From contig JAQBPZ010000309.1 in the NCBI GenBank assembly GCA_028287225.1, positions 1-8,731 on the forward strand: 8,731 nucleotides of DNA. The letters are read 5' to 3'. The number at the start of each line of letters is the position of its first letter. Position 1 is the stretch's first letter. The notes under the pieces are model-generated. The model ran no database searches, was not told the origin of the DNA, and was given only the letters and a program-made list of their open reading frames with translations. Both the position numbers and the translations under genes were made by a program. This DNA comes from Gemmatimonadota bacterium. GTDB taxonomy: Bacteria; Gemmatimonadota; Gemmatimonadetes; Gemmatimonadales; Gemmatimonadaceae. Shown here piece after piece: positions 1-4,904 of this stretch.

Positions 1-12
1 GCTGCCCCTGTC

Positions 13-116
13 GCCTGCGGCGACGGCGGGGCTACGCCTTGGCGGGCGGGCGGCTACGCCGCCCTTGGCGGTACCGCAACCGCCGCCCCGCCAAGCGAGC
101 ATCGCGAGCGCCCGGC
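13..116 (+). repeat. GC-rich intergenic repeat, copy 1
   Basis: About 104 bp that recurs as the reverse complement at 1155-1260. Two blocks are perfectly conserved between the copies: 38-74 against 1198-1234 (37 bp) and 87-116 against 1155-1184 (30 bp). They are separated by an unrelated spacer of 12 nt here (75-86) and 13 nt in the other copy. The first block contains a short hairpin, GGGCGGC-TAC-GCCGCCC (48-64). The second ends in GCGAGC-N3-GCGAGC followed by GCCCGGC. The element stops about 14 bp before the -10-like hexamer of the downstream operon. Similarity in 13-37 is weaker, so the outer boundary is approximate. No open reading frame or transposase is associated with it. The identity is directly visible; calling it a dispersed family needs the rest of the genome. 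Confidence 0.8.
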
Positions 117-129
117 CCTATCCCGGCCG

Positions 130-135
130 TATATT
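130..135 (+). promoter_or_regulatory. Probable -10 element of the two-gene operon
   Basis: TATATT stands out as an AT-rich hexamer in very GC-rich DNA. It would place a transcription start near 142, giving a leader of roughly 20 nt before the GTG at 162. No convincing -35 hexamer lies 16-18 bp upstream; that stretch is the end of repeat copy 1. The assignment rests on position and composition only. Confidence 0.45.
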
Positions 136-161
136 CCCTTGTCCTCAGCAAGGATCGTCCG

Positions 162-647
162 GTGAACGTCTATCTTCGCGACAAGCTGCTCCAGAAGCTG
201 GAGACCCTCTCCGATGAGCGGGGCTATCAGATCCTCGATTACGTGGAGTTCCTGGACTCCAAGTATGCCGAGCGCACGCAGGGCTCCACGGCGGCGGGCG
301 CCGGCAATCCGCTGAGCCGCTTCGCCGACGCGGTGGAGGAGAAGCTGCGTGCGGGGAAGGTGAGCGCGTCGACGATCGCCGAGACGATGGGGCTGATGAA
401 CCGGGCCGTCGGGGTCCTGAGTGGCGCCGCGGCGGCGGGCAAGTCGGTGGCTAACGACCTGATGAGCGCCACCTCGCGCGTGGTGGATGCCGCGACCACC
501 GCGGCGGGGCCGCCGAGGCCGTCGGCGCCGCAGGCGGGCGCGAGCGGCACGAGTGGTGCGACTGGGGCTGCCGCCACCGGCGGCGGGACCGCCAGTGGTG
601 CGCCATCTTCCGGCACGCCGCCGGTTGATGGATCCACCCCAAGGTAG
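162..647 (+). CDS. Hypothetical helical protein with disordered Ala/Gly/Ser/Pro-rich tail
   Basis: A 161-aa protein that I do not recognise as a named family. I chose the GTG at 162 because an AAGGA (150-154) lies 7 nt upstream and because the longer in-frame reading back to position 39 would translate the repeat. Residues 1-38 are charged and helical (LRDKLLQKLETL, then YQILDYVEFLDSKY) and faintly resemble the short DUF2281-type antitoxin/regulator fold; this is only a resemblance. Residues 50-115 look like amphipathic helices rich in Ala and Val. Residues 116-161 are low complexity and probably disordered. No signal peptide or clear membrane segment is present, so it is probably cytosolic. 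The stop codon lies 11 nt before the next start and touches its Shine-Dalgarno, so the two genes are very likely co-transcribed and perhaps translationally coupled. Confidence 0.7.
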   Translation: MNVYLRDKLLQKLETLSDERGYQILDYVEFLDSKYAERTQGSTAAGAGNPLSRFADAVEEKLRAGKVSASTIAETMGLMNRAVGVLSGAAAAGKSVANDLMSATSRVVDAATTAAGPPRPSAPQAGASGTSGATGAAATGGGTASGAPSSGTPPVDGSTPR

Positions 648-658
648 GGAGCAGACGC

Positions 659-1120
659 GTGAGCCCGACGACCGCAGGCCGAACCCGCAGCAAGACGACC
701 GCGGCTGGCGCCGCCCGAAGCCGGGCATCGGCTGACGCCCCGCGCACGGGCGCCAAGCGGACGGTGATCTACTACATGAAGCAGCTGCCGAACTACCTGC
801 GGCTGCTCGGCGGACTCCTGACGGACCGCCGGGTGAGCGGGGTGGACAAGCTGCTCGTGGCGGGGGCAATCGCCTACATCGCGATGCCGATGGACCTGAT
901 CCCCGACTTCATCCCGTTCCTGGGCGAGGTGGACGACGTCTACATCCTGATCCTGGCCCTGACGCGGCTGATCTCGAACGCCGGGCGCCCGGTGCTGCTG
1001 TCGCACTGGAGCGGTGCCATGGAAGACCTGGCCGACCTCAACCTGCGCGAAGCGCTGGCGGCGGCGGCCTTCTTCCTCCCGCGCGGCATCCGGCGGCGGC
1101 TCAAGGTGATCGGGCGGTAG
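659..1120 (+). CDS. DUF1232 (YkvA-like) small membrane protein
   Basis: A 153-aa protein carrying the DUF1232 signature at about residues 59-105: VSGVDKLLVAGAIAY, then the hallmark MPMDLIPDFIPFLGEVDD, then a hydrophobic stretch (VYILILAL). The family is widespread in bacteria and its biochemical role is not established. The hydrophobic core suggests membrane association. The GTG at 659 is favoured by GGGAG (647-651), 7 nt upstream, inside and just after the stop of the preceding gene. The first ~35 residues are Ala/Thr/Arg-rich and outside the domain, so starts at GTG 764 or ATG 776 cannot be excluded. It is the second gene of an operon whose outer borders are inverted copies of the same repeat. 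The C-terminus is basic (RGIRRRLKVIGR). The stop codon lies within GCGGTAGAGCCG, a 12-mer that recurs at 1234-1245. Confidence 0.88.
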   Translation: MSPTTAGRTRSKTTAAGAARSRASADAPRTGAKRTVIYYMKQLPNYLRLLGGLLTDRRVSGVDKLLVAGAIAYIAMPMDLIPDFIPFLGEVDDVYILILALTRLISNAGRPVLLSHWSGAMEDLADLNLREALAAAAFFLPRGIRRRLKVIGR

Positions 1121-1154
1121 AGCCGGGCGGCGCGCGCCTCCGGCGCGACGCCTT

Positions 1155-1260
1155 GCCGGGCGCTCGCGATGCTCGCTTGGCGGGAAACCCTCCAGCCGTA
1201 CCGCCAAGGGCGGCGTAGCCGCCCGCCCGCCAAGCGGTAGAGCCGTCGCCGCCGTCAGGC
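1155..1260 (-). repeat. GC-rich intergenic repeat, copy 2 (inverted)
   Basis: Reverse complement of the element at 13-116. It has perfect 30-bp (1155-1184) and 37-bp (1198-1234) blocks around a 13-nt divergent spacer (1185-1197). It also has a weaker match in 1235-1260, where the order of GC-rich motifs is preserved with small indels. The hairpin GGGCGGC-GTA-GCCGCCC sits at 1208-1224. It lies 34 bp after the DUF1232 stop, so the operon is bracketed by inverted copies about 1.1 kb apart. Confidence 0.8.
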
Positions 1261-1334
1261 GGGCGGCTCAGGCGCCCGCCAAGGGCGGCGCTCCACGCCG
1301 ACCGCGCGCCAAGCGAGCGTAGCGAGCGCCCGGC
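1261..1334 (+). repeat. GC-rich intergenic repeat, copy 3 (partial, direct)
   Basis: The terminal 27 bp (1308-1334) match the end of copy 1 (90-116) at 25 of 27 positions. They differ only inside the 3-nt spacer between the two GCGAGC motifs (GTA here, ATC in copies 1 and 2). Upstream, GGGCGGCT and CCGCCAAGGGCGGC motifs of the family recur but in altered order, so the left border is approximate. The element abuts copy 2 and ends 7 bp before the -10 hexamer of guaB, so its end covers the place where a -35 element would lie. Confidence 0.65.
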
Positions 1335-1341
1335 AGTTCAA

Positions 1342-1347
1342 TTATCT
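1342..1347 (+). promoter_or_regulatory. Probable -10 element of guaB (leaderless mRNA)
   Basis: TTATCT is the only AT-rich hexamer upstream of guaB. It ends 6 nt before the ATG at 1354, so a normal -10 to +1 spacing places the transcription start at or within a base or two of the start codon. No Shine-Dalgarno is present in the sequence before the ATG. There is no recognisable -35; that interval belongs to repeat copy 3. Confidence 0.55.
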
Positions 1348-1353
1348 TTGTTC

Positions 1354-2904
1354 ATGGCGACAACAATCCGCTCCGATACACCGACCCGACCCGCTGCCCG
1401 TCCCCAGGACGAGAGCGGGTCTCTGCGTTCCATCCCCGGCAATGGCGCTGCCCGGGTGCGCGAGGCAGTCGCGCTCACCTTCGACGACGTGCTCCTCGCA
1501 CCGCGCCACTCGGTGACGCATCCGAAGGACGTGTCCACCCGCTCCTGGTTCTCGCGGAAGATCGAGCTGAACGTGCCGCTCGTGTCCGCGGCCATGGACA
1601 CGGTGACCGAGTCCGAGATGGCGATCGCGATGGCGCGCGCCGGCGCGATCGGGGTGCTGCACAAGAACATGTCGATCGACCGCCAGGCGATGCAGGTCGA
1701 CATCGTGAAGCGCAGCGAGAGCGGGATGATCATCAACCCGTACACGCTGCCGGAGACCGCGTCGATCCGCGAGGCCTCCAACCTGATGGCGAAGTTCCGG
1801 GTGAGCGGCGTGCCGATCGTGAACGCGGAGGGGCGTCTCGTCGGCATCATCACGAACCGCGACCTCCAGTTCGAGCGCAGCCTCGACCGCCCGGTGGCGG
1901 AGGCGATGACGCGCGACCGGCTCGTCACCGCCCCCGAAGGCACCACGCTGGACGAGGCCGAGAAGATCCTCGGCAAGCATCGCATCGAGAAGCTGCCGGT
2001 GGTGGACACGGACTTCCGCCTGAAGGGGCTGATCACCGTGAAGGACATCCACAAGCGCCGGCTGTATCCCACGGCGAACAAGGACCAGCACGGCCGGCTG
2101 CGCGTGGCGGCGGCGATCGGGGCGGCGGGCGACTTCCTGACGCGCGCGCGCGCGCTGATCGACGCGGGAGTCGATGCGCTGATCATCGACACCGCGCATG
2201 GCCACGCGGAGGGCGTGCTGCAGGCGACGTCCAGCGTGCGCGAGGCGTTCCCCGACGTGCAGCTCGTGGTGGGCAACGTGGCGACGCGCGAGGGGAGCCG
2301 CGCGCTCGTGGAGCGCGGCGTGGACGCCGTGAAGGTGGGCGTCGGCCCGGGCTCCATCTGCACCACGCGCGTGGTGACGGGCGTCGGCGTGCCGCAGCTC
2401 ACCGCGGTCTTCGATGCGGTGGAAGGGGCGGGCGACATCCCGGTCATCGCCGACGGCGGCATCAAGTACTCGGGCGACGCCGTGAAGGCGCTGGCGGCGG
2501 GTGCCTGCAGCGTGATGATGGGGAGCATGCTCGCCGGCACGGAGGAGAGCCCGGGCGAGACCTTCCTGCTGGAGGGCCGGCGCTTCAAGATGGTGCGCGG
2601 CATGGGGTCCCTCTCGGCGATGCAGGACGGGAGCGCGGACCGGTACTTCCAGGAGGGGGAGCTCTCCCCCAAGAAGCTGGTGCCCGAGGGCATCGAGGGA
2701 CGCGTGCCGTACCGCGGTCCGGTGGCCGACGTCCTGTTCCAGATGGTCGGTGGGCTCCGCAGCGGCATGGGCTACGTGGGCTGCGGCAGCATCGAGGAGC
2801 TCCGCACGCAGACGGACTTCGTGCGCATCACGGCGGCCGGGCTGCGCGAGTCGCATCCGCACGACGTGACGATCACGCGCGAGGCGCCGAACTACAGCCT
2901 GTAG
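1354..2904 (+). CDS. guaB: IMP dehydrogenase
   Basis: A 516-aa enzyme that oxidises IMP to XMP with NAD+, the committed step of GTP synthesis. It is cytosolic and typically tetrameric or octameric. The N-terminal barrel strand motif LTFDDVLLAP is at 41-50. Two CBS domains are inserted at about 125-175 and 181-233 (RIEKLPVVD in the second); in the family these bind purine nucleotides and regulate activity. The catalytic loop GPGSICTT holds the thioimidate cysteine at Cys336. The IMP phosphate-site motif ADGGIKYSGD follows. The mobile-flap Arg-Tyr pair of DRYFQE is at Arg430-Tyr431, before PEGIEGRVPYRG and GGLRSGMGY. All expected active-site elements are intact. About 30 N-terminal residues precede the usual beginning of the family; this tail is polar and probably disordered. 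ATG 1354 is preferred over TTG 1348, and over GTG 1456 at the start of the conserved region, because it coincides with the promoter-defined mRNA end. The gene appears monocistronic. Confidence 0.97.
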   Translation: MATTIRSDTPTRPAARPQDESGSLRSIPGNGAARVREAVALTFDDVLLAPRHSVTHPKDVSTRSWFSRKIELNVPLVSAAMDTVTESEMAIAMARAGAIGVLHKNMSIDRQAMQVDIVKRSESGMIINPYTLPETASIREASNLMAKFRVSGVPIVNAEGRLVGIITNRDLQFERSLDRPVAEAMTRDRLVTAPEGTTLDEAEKILGKHRIEKLPVVDTDFRLKGLITVKDIHKRRLYPTANKDQHGRLRVAAAIGAAGDFLTRARALIDAGVDALIIDTAHGHAEGVLQATSSVREAFPDVQLVVGNVATREGSRALVERGVDAVKVGVGPGSICTTRVVTGVGVPQLTAVFDAVEGAGDIPVIADGGIKYSGDAVKALAAGACSVMMGSMLAGTEESPGETFLLEGRRFKMVRGMGSLSAMQDGSADRYFQEGELSPKKLVPEGIEGRVPYRGPVADVLFQMVGGLRSGMGYVGCGSIEELRTQTDFVRITAAGLRESHPHDVTITREAPNYSL

Positions 2905-2947
2905 GCGGACTGCGGCCGCCAGCGGTCAGCGGGTCTGCGGTCGGCTG

Positions 2948-2959
2948 CGTATCGATACG
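2948..2959. promoter_or_regulatory. 12-bp perfect palindrome between guaB and the permease
   Basis: CGTATCGATACG is its own reverse complement. It sits 43 bp after the guaB stop and about 100 bp before the permease promoter candidate. It could be an operator half-way between the genes. It has no adjacent T-tract, so it is not a terminator. The function is unknown, and a palindrome of this size can arise by chance. Confidence 0.3.
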
Positions 2960-3010
2960 ACCCGGTGCACCATGCAGCCGAGCCTTGGCCGTCGACGACT
3001 GCCGTGGTTC

Positions 3011-3021
3011 GGTTGACAACC
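3011..3021. promoter_or_regulatory. Odd-centred palindrome containing TTGACA
   Basis: GGTTG-A-CAACC is an 11-bp dyad. Flanking GTGGTT (3004-3009) and AACCAC (3018-3023) give a second, overlapping inverted pair, and GACAAC (3015-3020) is also complementary to GTTGTC (3039-3044). It lies 35-45 bp upstream of the candidate -10 of the permease, a suitable place for a regulator. The TTGACA within it matches the sigma-70 -35 consensus but has no -10 at the correct distance. Confidence 0.3.
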
Positions 3022-3056
3022 ACTGCACCGCGGGCCAAGTTGTCGCCGGTTCTCTG

Positions 3057-3062
3057 TATACA
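3057..3062 (+). promoter_or_regulatory. Probable -10 element of the amino-acid permease
   Basis: TATACA, within the palindrome TGTATACA (3055-3062), is the best -10 candidate in the spacer. It predicts a transcription start near 3069, inside an unbroken run of eight C (3067-3074), and a leader of about 70 nt. No -35 is visible 16-18 bp upstream. Confidence 0.45.
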
Positions 3063-3084
3063 AACTCCCCCCCCAGCACACCGA

Positions 3085-3130
3085 CGGCCCGACTGCGCAG
3101 CACGGGCCGCTCGCATTCCGATCTCCGGAG
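3085..3130 (+). promoter_or_regulatory. Structured 5' leader and ribosome-binding site of the permease
   Basis: CGGCCCG (3085-3091) pairs with CGGGCCG (3103-3109) around an 11-nt loop that itself contains the palindrome CTGCGCAG. Downstream, GGAG (3127-3130) lies 8 nt before the ATG at 3139 and is the clear Shine-Dalgarno. It is itself part of CTCCGGAG (3123-3130), so self-dimer or alternative pairing is possible. I see no known riboswitch consensus. The pairing is visible; a regulatory role is inference. Confidence 0.4.
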
Positions 3131-3138
3131 ACTTCCCG

Positions 3139-4605
3139 ATGGGTTTGTGGTCGAGAAAAAGCATTACCGTGCTGCAGCGCGAGGCCGCGCACGAAGGTGA
3201 GGGTGGCCTGCGCCGGACGCTGACCGCGTCCAACCTGACCCTCCTCGGCATCGGGGCCATCATCGGCGCCGGTATCTTCGTCCTCACCGGCAACGCGGCC
3301 GCGCAGTACGCCGGCCCCGCGGTGGTCTACTCGATGCTCGCCGCCGGCCTCGCCTGCGGCTTCGCGGGGCTCTGCTACGCGGAGTTCGCGAGCATGATCC
3401 CGATCGCCGGCTCGGCGTACACGTATGGCTACGCCACCCTCGGGGAGTTCATCGCCTGGATCATCGGGTGGGACCTGATGCTCGAGTACCTCTTCGGCGC
3501 CGCGACGGTGGCCGTGGGCTGGTCGGGCAACTTCGTGAAGTTCCTCGCCGAGTTCGGCATCGTGATCCCGACGCAGTGGACCGATGCGCCGATCGCGGTG
3601 GACGCGGCCAACAACTTCTCGCGCACCGGGGCGACGCTCAACGTCCCGGCGATCGTGCTGGTCATGCTCATGACGTGGATCCTCGTCATCGGCATCAAGG
3701 AGTCGGCGCGGTTCAACAACGTGATCGTGTTCGTGAAGATCGCGATCGTGTTCCTCGTCATCGGCTTCGGCTTCATGTACGTGAACACGGCGAACTGGCA
3801 CCCGTTCATCCCTGAGAACACGGGCCGCTTCGGCGAGTTCGGCTGGAGCGGCGTGCTCCGGGGCGCCGGCGTGATCTTCTTCGCGTACATCGGCTTCGAC
3901 GCGGTGAGCACCGCGGCGCAGGAGGCGAAGAATCCGCAGCGCGACATGCCCATCGGCATCCTCGGCTCGCTCGGCATCTGCACCGTGCTGTACGTGCTGA
4001 TGGCGCTCGTGATGACCGGCATGGTGCACTACTCCAAGCTGAACGACCCGGCGCCGATCGTCGTCGCGATCGCCGCGGCCGGCTCGTCGCTCGCCTGGCT
4101 GCGCTACGCCGTGGAGATCGGCTCGCTCGCCGGACTGGCGTCGGTGGTGCTCGTGATGCTCATGGGCCAGCCCCGCGTGTTCTACTCGATGGCCCGCGAC
4201 GGTCTGCTCCCCGAGATCTTCGGCCGCGTCCACCCGAAGTACAAGACGCCGCACATCACCACGATCATGACCGGCACCATCGCGGCGATCGTGTCCGGCC
4301 TCTTCCCGATCGGCCTGCTCGGCCAGCTCGTCAGCATCGGAACCCTGCTCGCGTTCGTGATCGTCTGTGCGGGCGTGTGGATCCTGCGCGTGCGCGAGCC
4401 GAACACGCCGCGCGCCTTCCGGACGCCGCTCGTGCCGCTCGTGCCGATCCTCGGCATCCTGAGCTGCTTCGGGCTGATGGCGGGCCTGCCGAAGGACACG
4501 TGGTACCGCCTGCTGATCTGGCTCGCGATCGGCCTGGTCGTGTACTTCCTGTACAGCAAGAAGCACTCGCACATCGGGCGCGGCGAGACCAGCCACACGA
4601 TGTAG
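3139..4605 (+). CDS. APC-superfamily amino-acid permease (CAT-like)
   Basis: A 488-aa inner-membrane transporter with 12 hydrophobic segments, the normal count for this LeuT-fold superfamily. They lie at roughly 35-55, 60-80, 103-135, 168-187, 193-214, 240-262, 275-296, 325-347, 373-392, 397-416, 431-449 and 456-473. The unwound TM1 motif GIGAIIGAGIF is at 37-47. The TM6 region FFAYIGFDAV is at 247-256, followed by the conserved EAKNPQRDMPIGI. The TM8 end motif RVFYSMARDGLLP is at 346-358. This pattern is closest to the cationic amino-acid transporter (CAT) branch, which includes bacterial YfnA/ApcT-like proteins taking up amino acids by proton symport. The actual substrate cannot be told from sequence. 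ATG 3139 is chosen for its GGAG 8 nt upstream and because TM1 and the charged N-tail are complete; the frame is open further upstream but crosses the leader. It is transcribed alone and followed by a strong palindrome. Confidence 0.93.
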   Translation: MGLWSRKSITVLQREAAHEGEGGLRRTLTASNLTLLGIGAIIGAGIFVLTGNAAAQYAGPAVVYSMLAAGLACGFAGLCYAEFASMIPIAGSAYTYGYATLGEFIAWIIGWDLMLEYLFGAATVAVGWSGNFVKFLAEFGIVIPTQWTDAPIAVDAANNFSRTGATLNVPAIVLVMLMTWILVIGIKESARFNNVIVFVKIAIVFLVIGFGFMYVNTANWHPFIPENTGRFGEFGWSGVLRGAGVIFFAYIGFDAVSTAAQEAKNPQRDMPIGILGSLGICTVLYVLMALVMTGMVHYSKLNDPAPIVVAIAAAGSSLAWLRYAVEIGSLAGLASVVLVMLMGQPRVFYSMARDGLLPEIFGRVHPKYKTPHITTIMTGTIAAIVSGLFPIGLLGQLVSIGTLLAFVIVCAGVWILRVREPNTPRAFRTPLVPLVPILGILSCFGLMAGLPKDTWYRLLIWLAIGLVVYFLYSKKHSHIGRGETSHTM

Positions 4606-4625
4606 TCGCGCAGTCCGGGAGAACT

Positions 4626-4663
4626 CGACGGGCACCCCGGCGCATGCGCCGGGGTGCCCGTCG
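4626..4663. terminator. 38-bp perfect palindrome, probable terminator after the permease
   Basis: Positions 4626-4663 are identical to their own reverse complement: 19 bp of CGACGGGCACCCCGGCGCA followed by its exact complement. It begins 20 bp after the permease stop. As RNA it would form a very stable GC hairpin. No proper U-tract follows (GTGCATCGGCG, then CCCTTCCTTG), so it is either a non-canonical intrinsic terminator of the kind common in GC-rich bacteria or an RNA 3'-end stabiliser. It is symmetrical and could act in both directions. Confidence 0.6.
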
Positions 4664-4684
4664 TGCATCGGCGCCCTTCCTTGC

Positions 4685-4816
4685 CTGCTGCTTCAGCCGT
4701 ACGCGAATCGCCACGAATGCTTCGCATCAGCGAATCGATCGAATCCCCATCAAGAAGTCGTGGAGATTCGCCGATGCGAAGCATTCGCGAAACTCGCGTA
4801 CGGCTGAAGGCAGCAG
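4685..4816. repeat. 132-bp imperfect inverted repeat / large hairpin element
   Basis: Two 52-nt arms, 4685-4736 and 4765-4816, are near reverse complements around a 28-nt centre (4737-4764). Paired blocks from the outside are 4685-4690 with 4811-4816 (6 bp), 4691-4706 with 4794-4809 (16 bp), 4714-4728 with 4773-4787 (15 bp) and 4730-4736 with 4765-4771 (7 bp). That makes 44 pairs, with one bulge (4810), one 7 by 6 internal loop and one A-C mismatch. Base composition is lower in GC than the surroundings. The region lies wholly between genes, has no credible coding frame, and is followed by a small hairpin (4830-4848). It resembles a non-autonomous miniature inverted-repeat element or a structured RNA; I do not recognise the family. 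Confidence 0.75.
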
Positions 4817-4871
4817 CGCGGAGGGCATGCGCGGGACAGGTGCCCGCGATGGAGGGCGGGCCGGAGCGGTG

Positions 4872-4877
4872 TTAGAT
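4872..4877 (+). promoter_or_regulatory. Probable -10 element of the DHH phosphoesterase gene
   Basis: TTAGAT within GTTAGATTCC is the only AT-rich hexamer before the gene and resembles the TTATCT and TTACCT elements upstream of guaB and apbC. It predicts a start near 4884 and a short leader of about 20 nt to the GTG at 4905. No -35 is recognisable. Confidence 0.45.
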
Positions 4878-4904
4878 TCCGGGCTCCCCGATCCCGACGA
4901 CCCT

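Noticed and set aside
39..161. N-terminal extension of the first gene back to position 39
   Set aside because: It would translate the intergenic repeat. The same repeat gives a nearly identical peptide beginning MAGGRLRRPWRY from the inverted copy at 1233, showing it is a repeat artefact. GTG 162 has a good Shine-Dalgarno.
1133..1147. Terminator after the DUF1232 gene
   Set aside because: CGCGCC-TCC-GGCGCG forms a small hairpin 12 bp after the stop, but there is no T-tract and such GC hairpins are frequent in this repeat-rich spacer.
2141..2155. CG dinucleotide run in guaB as a phase-variable tract
   Set aside because: Seven CG units encode the ordinary family sequence TRARALID in an essential enzyme; frameshifting would be deleterious, and this is a codon-usage effect.
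1342..2862. Long minus-strand frames antisense to guaB
   Set aside because: His/Arg/Ala-rich shadow translations of a canonical guaB; codon-position GC bias belongs to the plus-strand gene.
3013..3018. TTGACA as a -35 promoter element
   Set aside because: It matches the consensus, but 16-18 bp downstream there is only CAAGTT-like sequence and no -10; the nearest good -10 (3057) is 38 bp away. It is better explained as part of a palindrome.
2926..4668. 580-aa minus-strand frame antisense to the permease
   Set aside because: Composition is dominated by His, Asp, Glu and Arg as expected for the complement of a membrane protein gene; no domain is recognisable and no start signal is seen.
4685..4816. 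Integron attC-like recombination site
   Set aside because: The length and imperfect palindromy would fit, but the required outer core sites (GTTRRRY and RYYYAAC) are absent at the ends, and no integrase or cassette gene is nearby.
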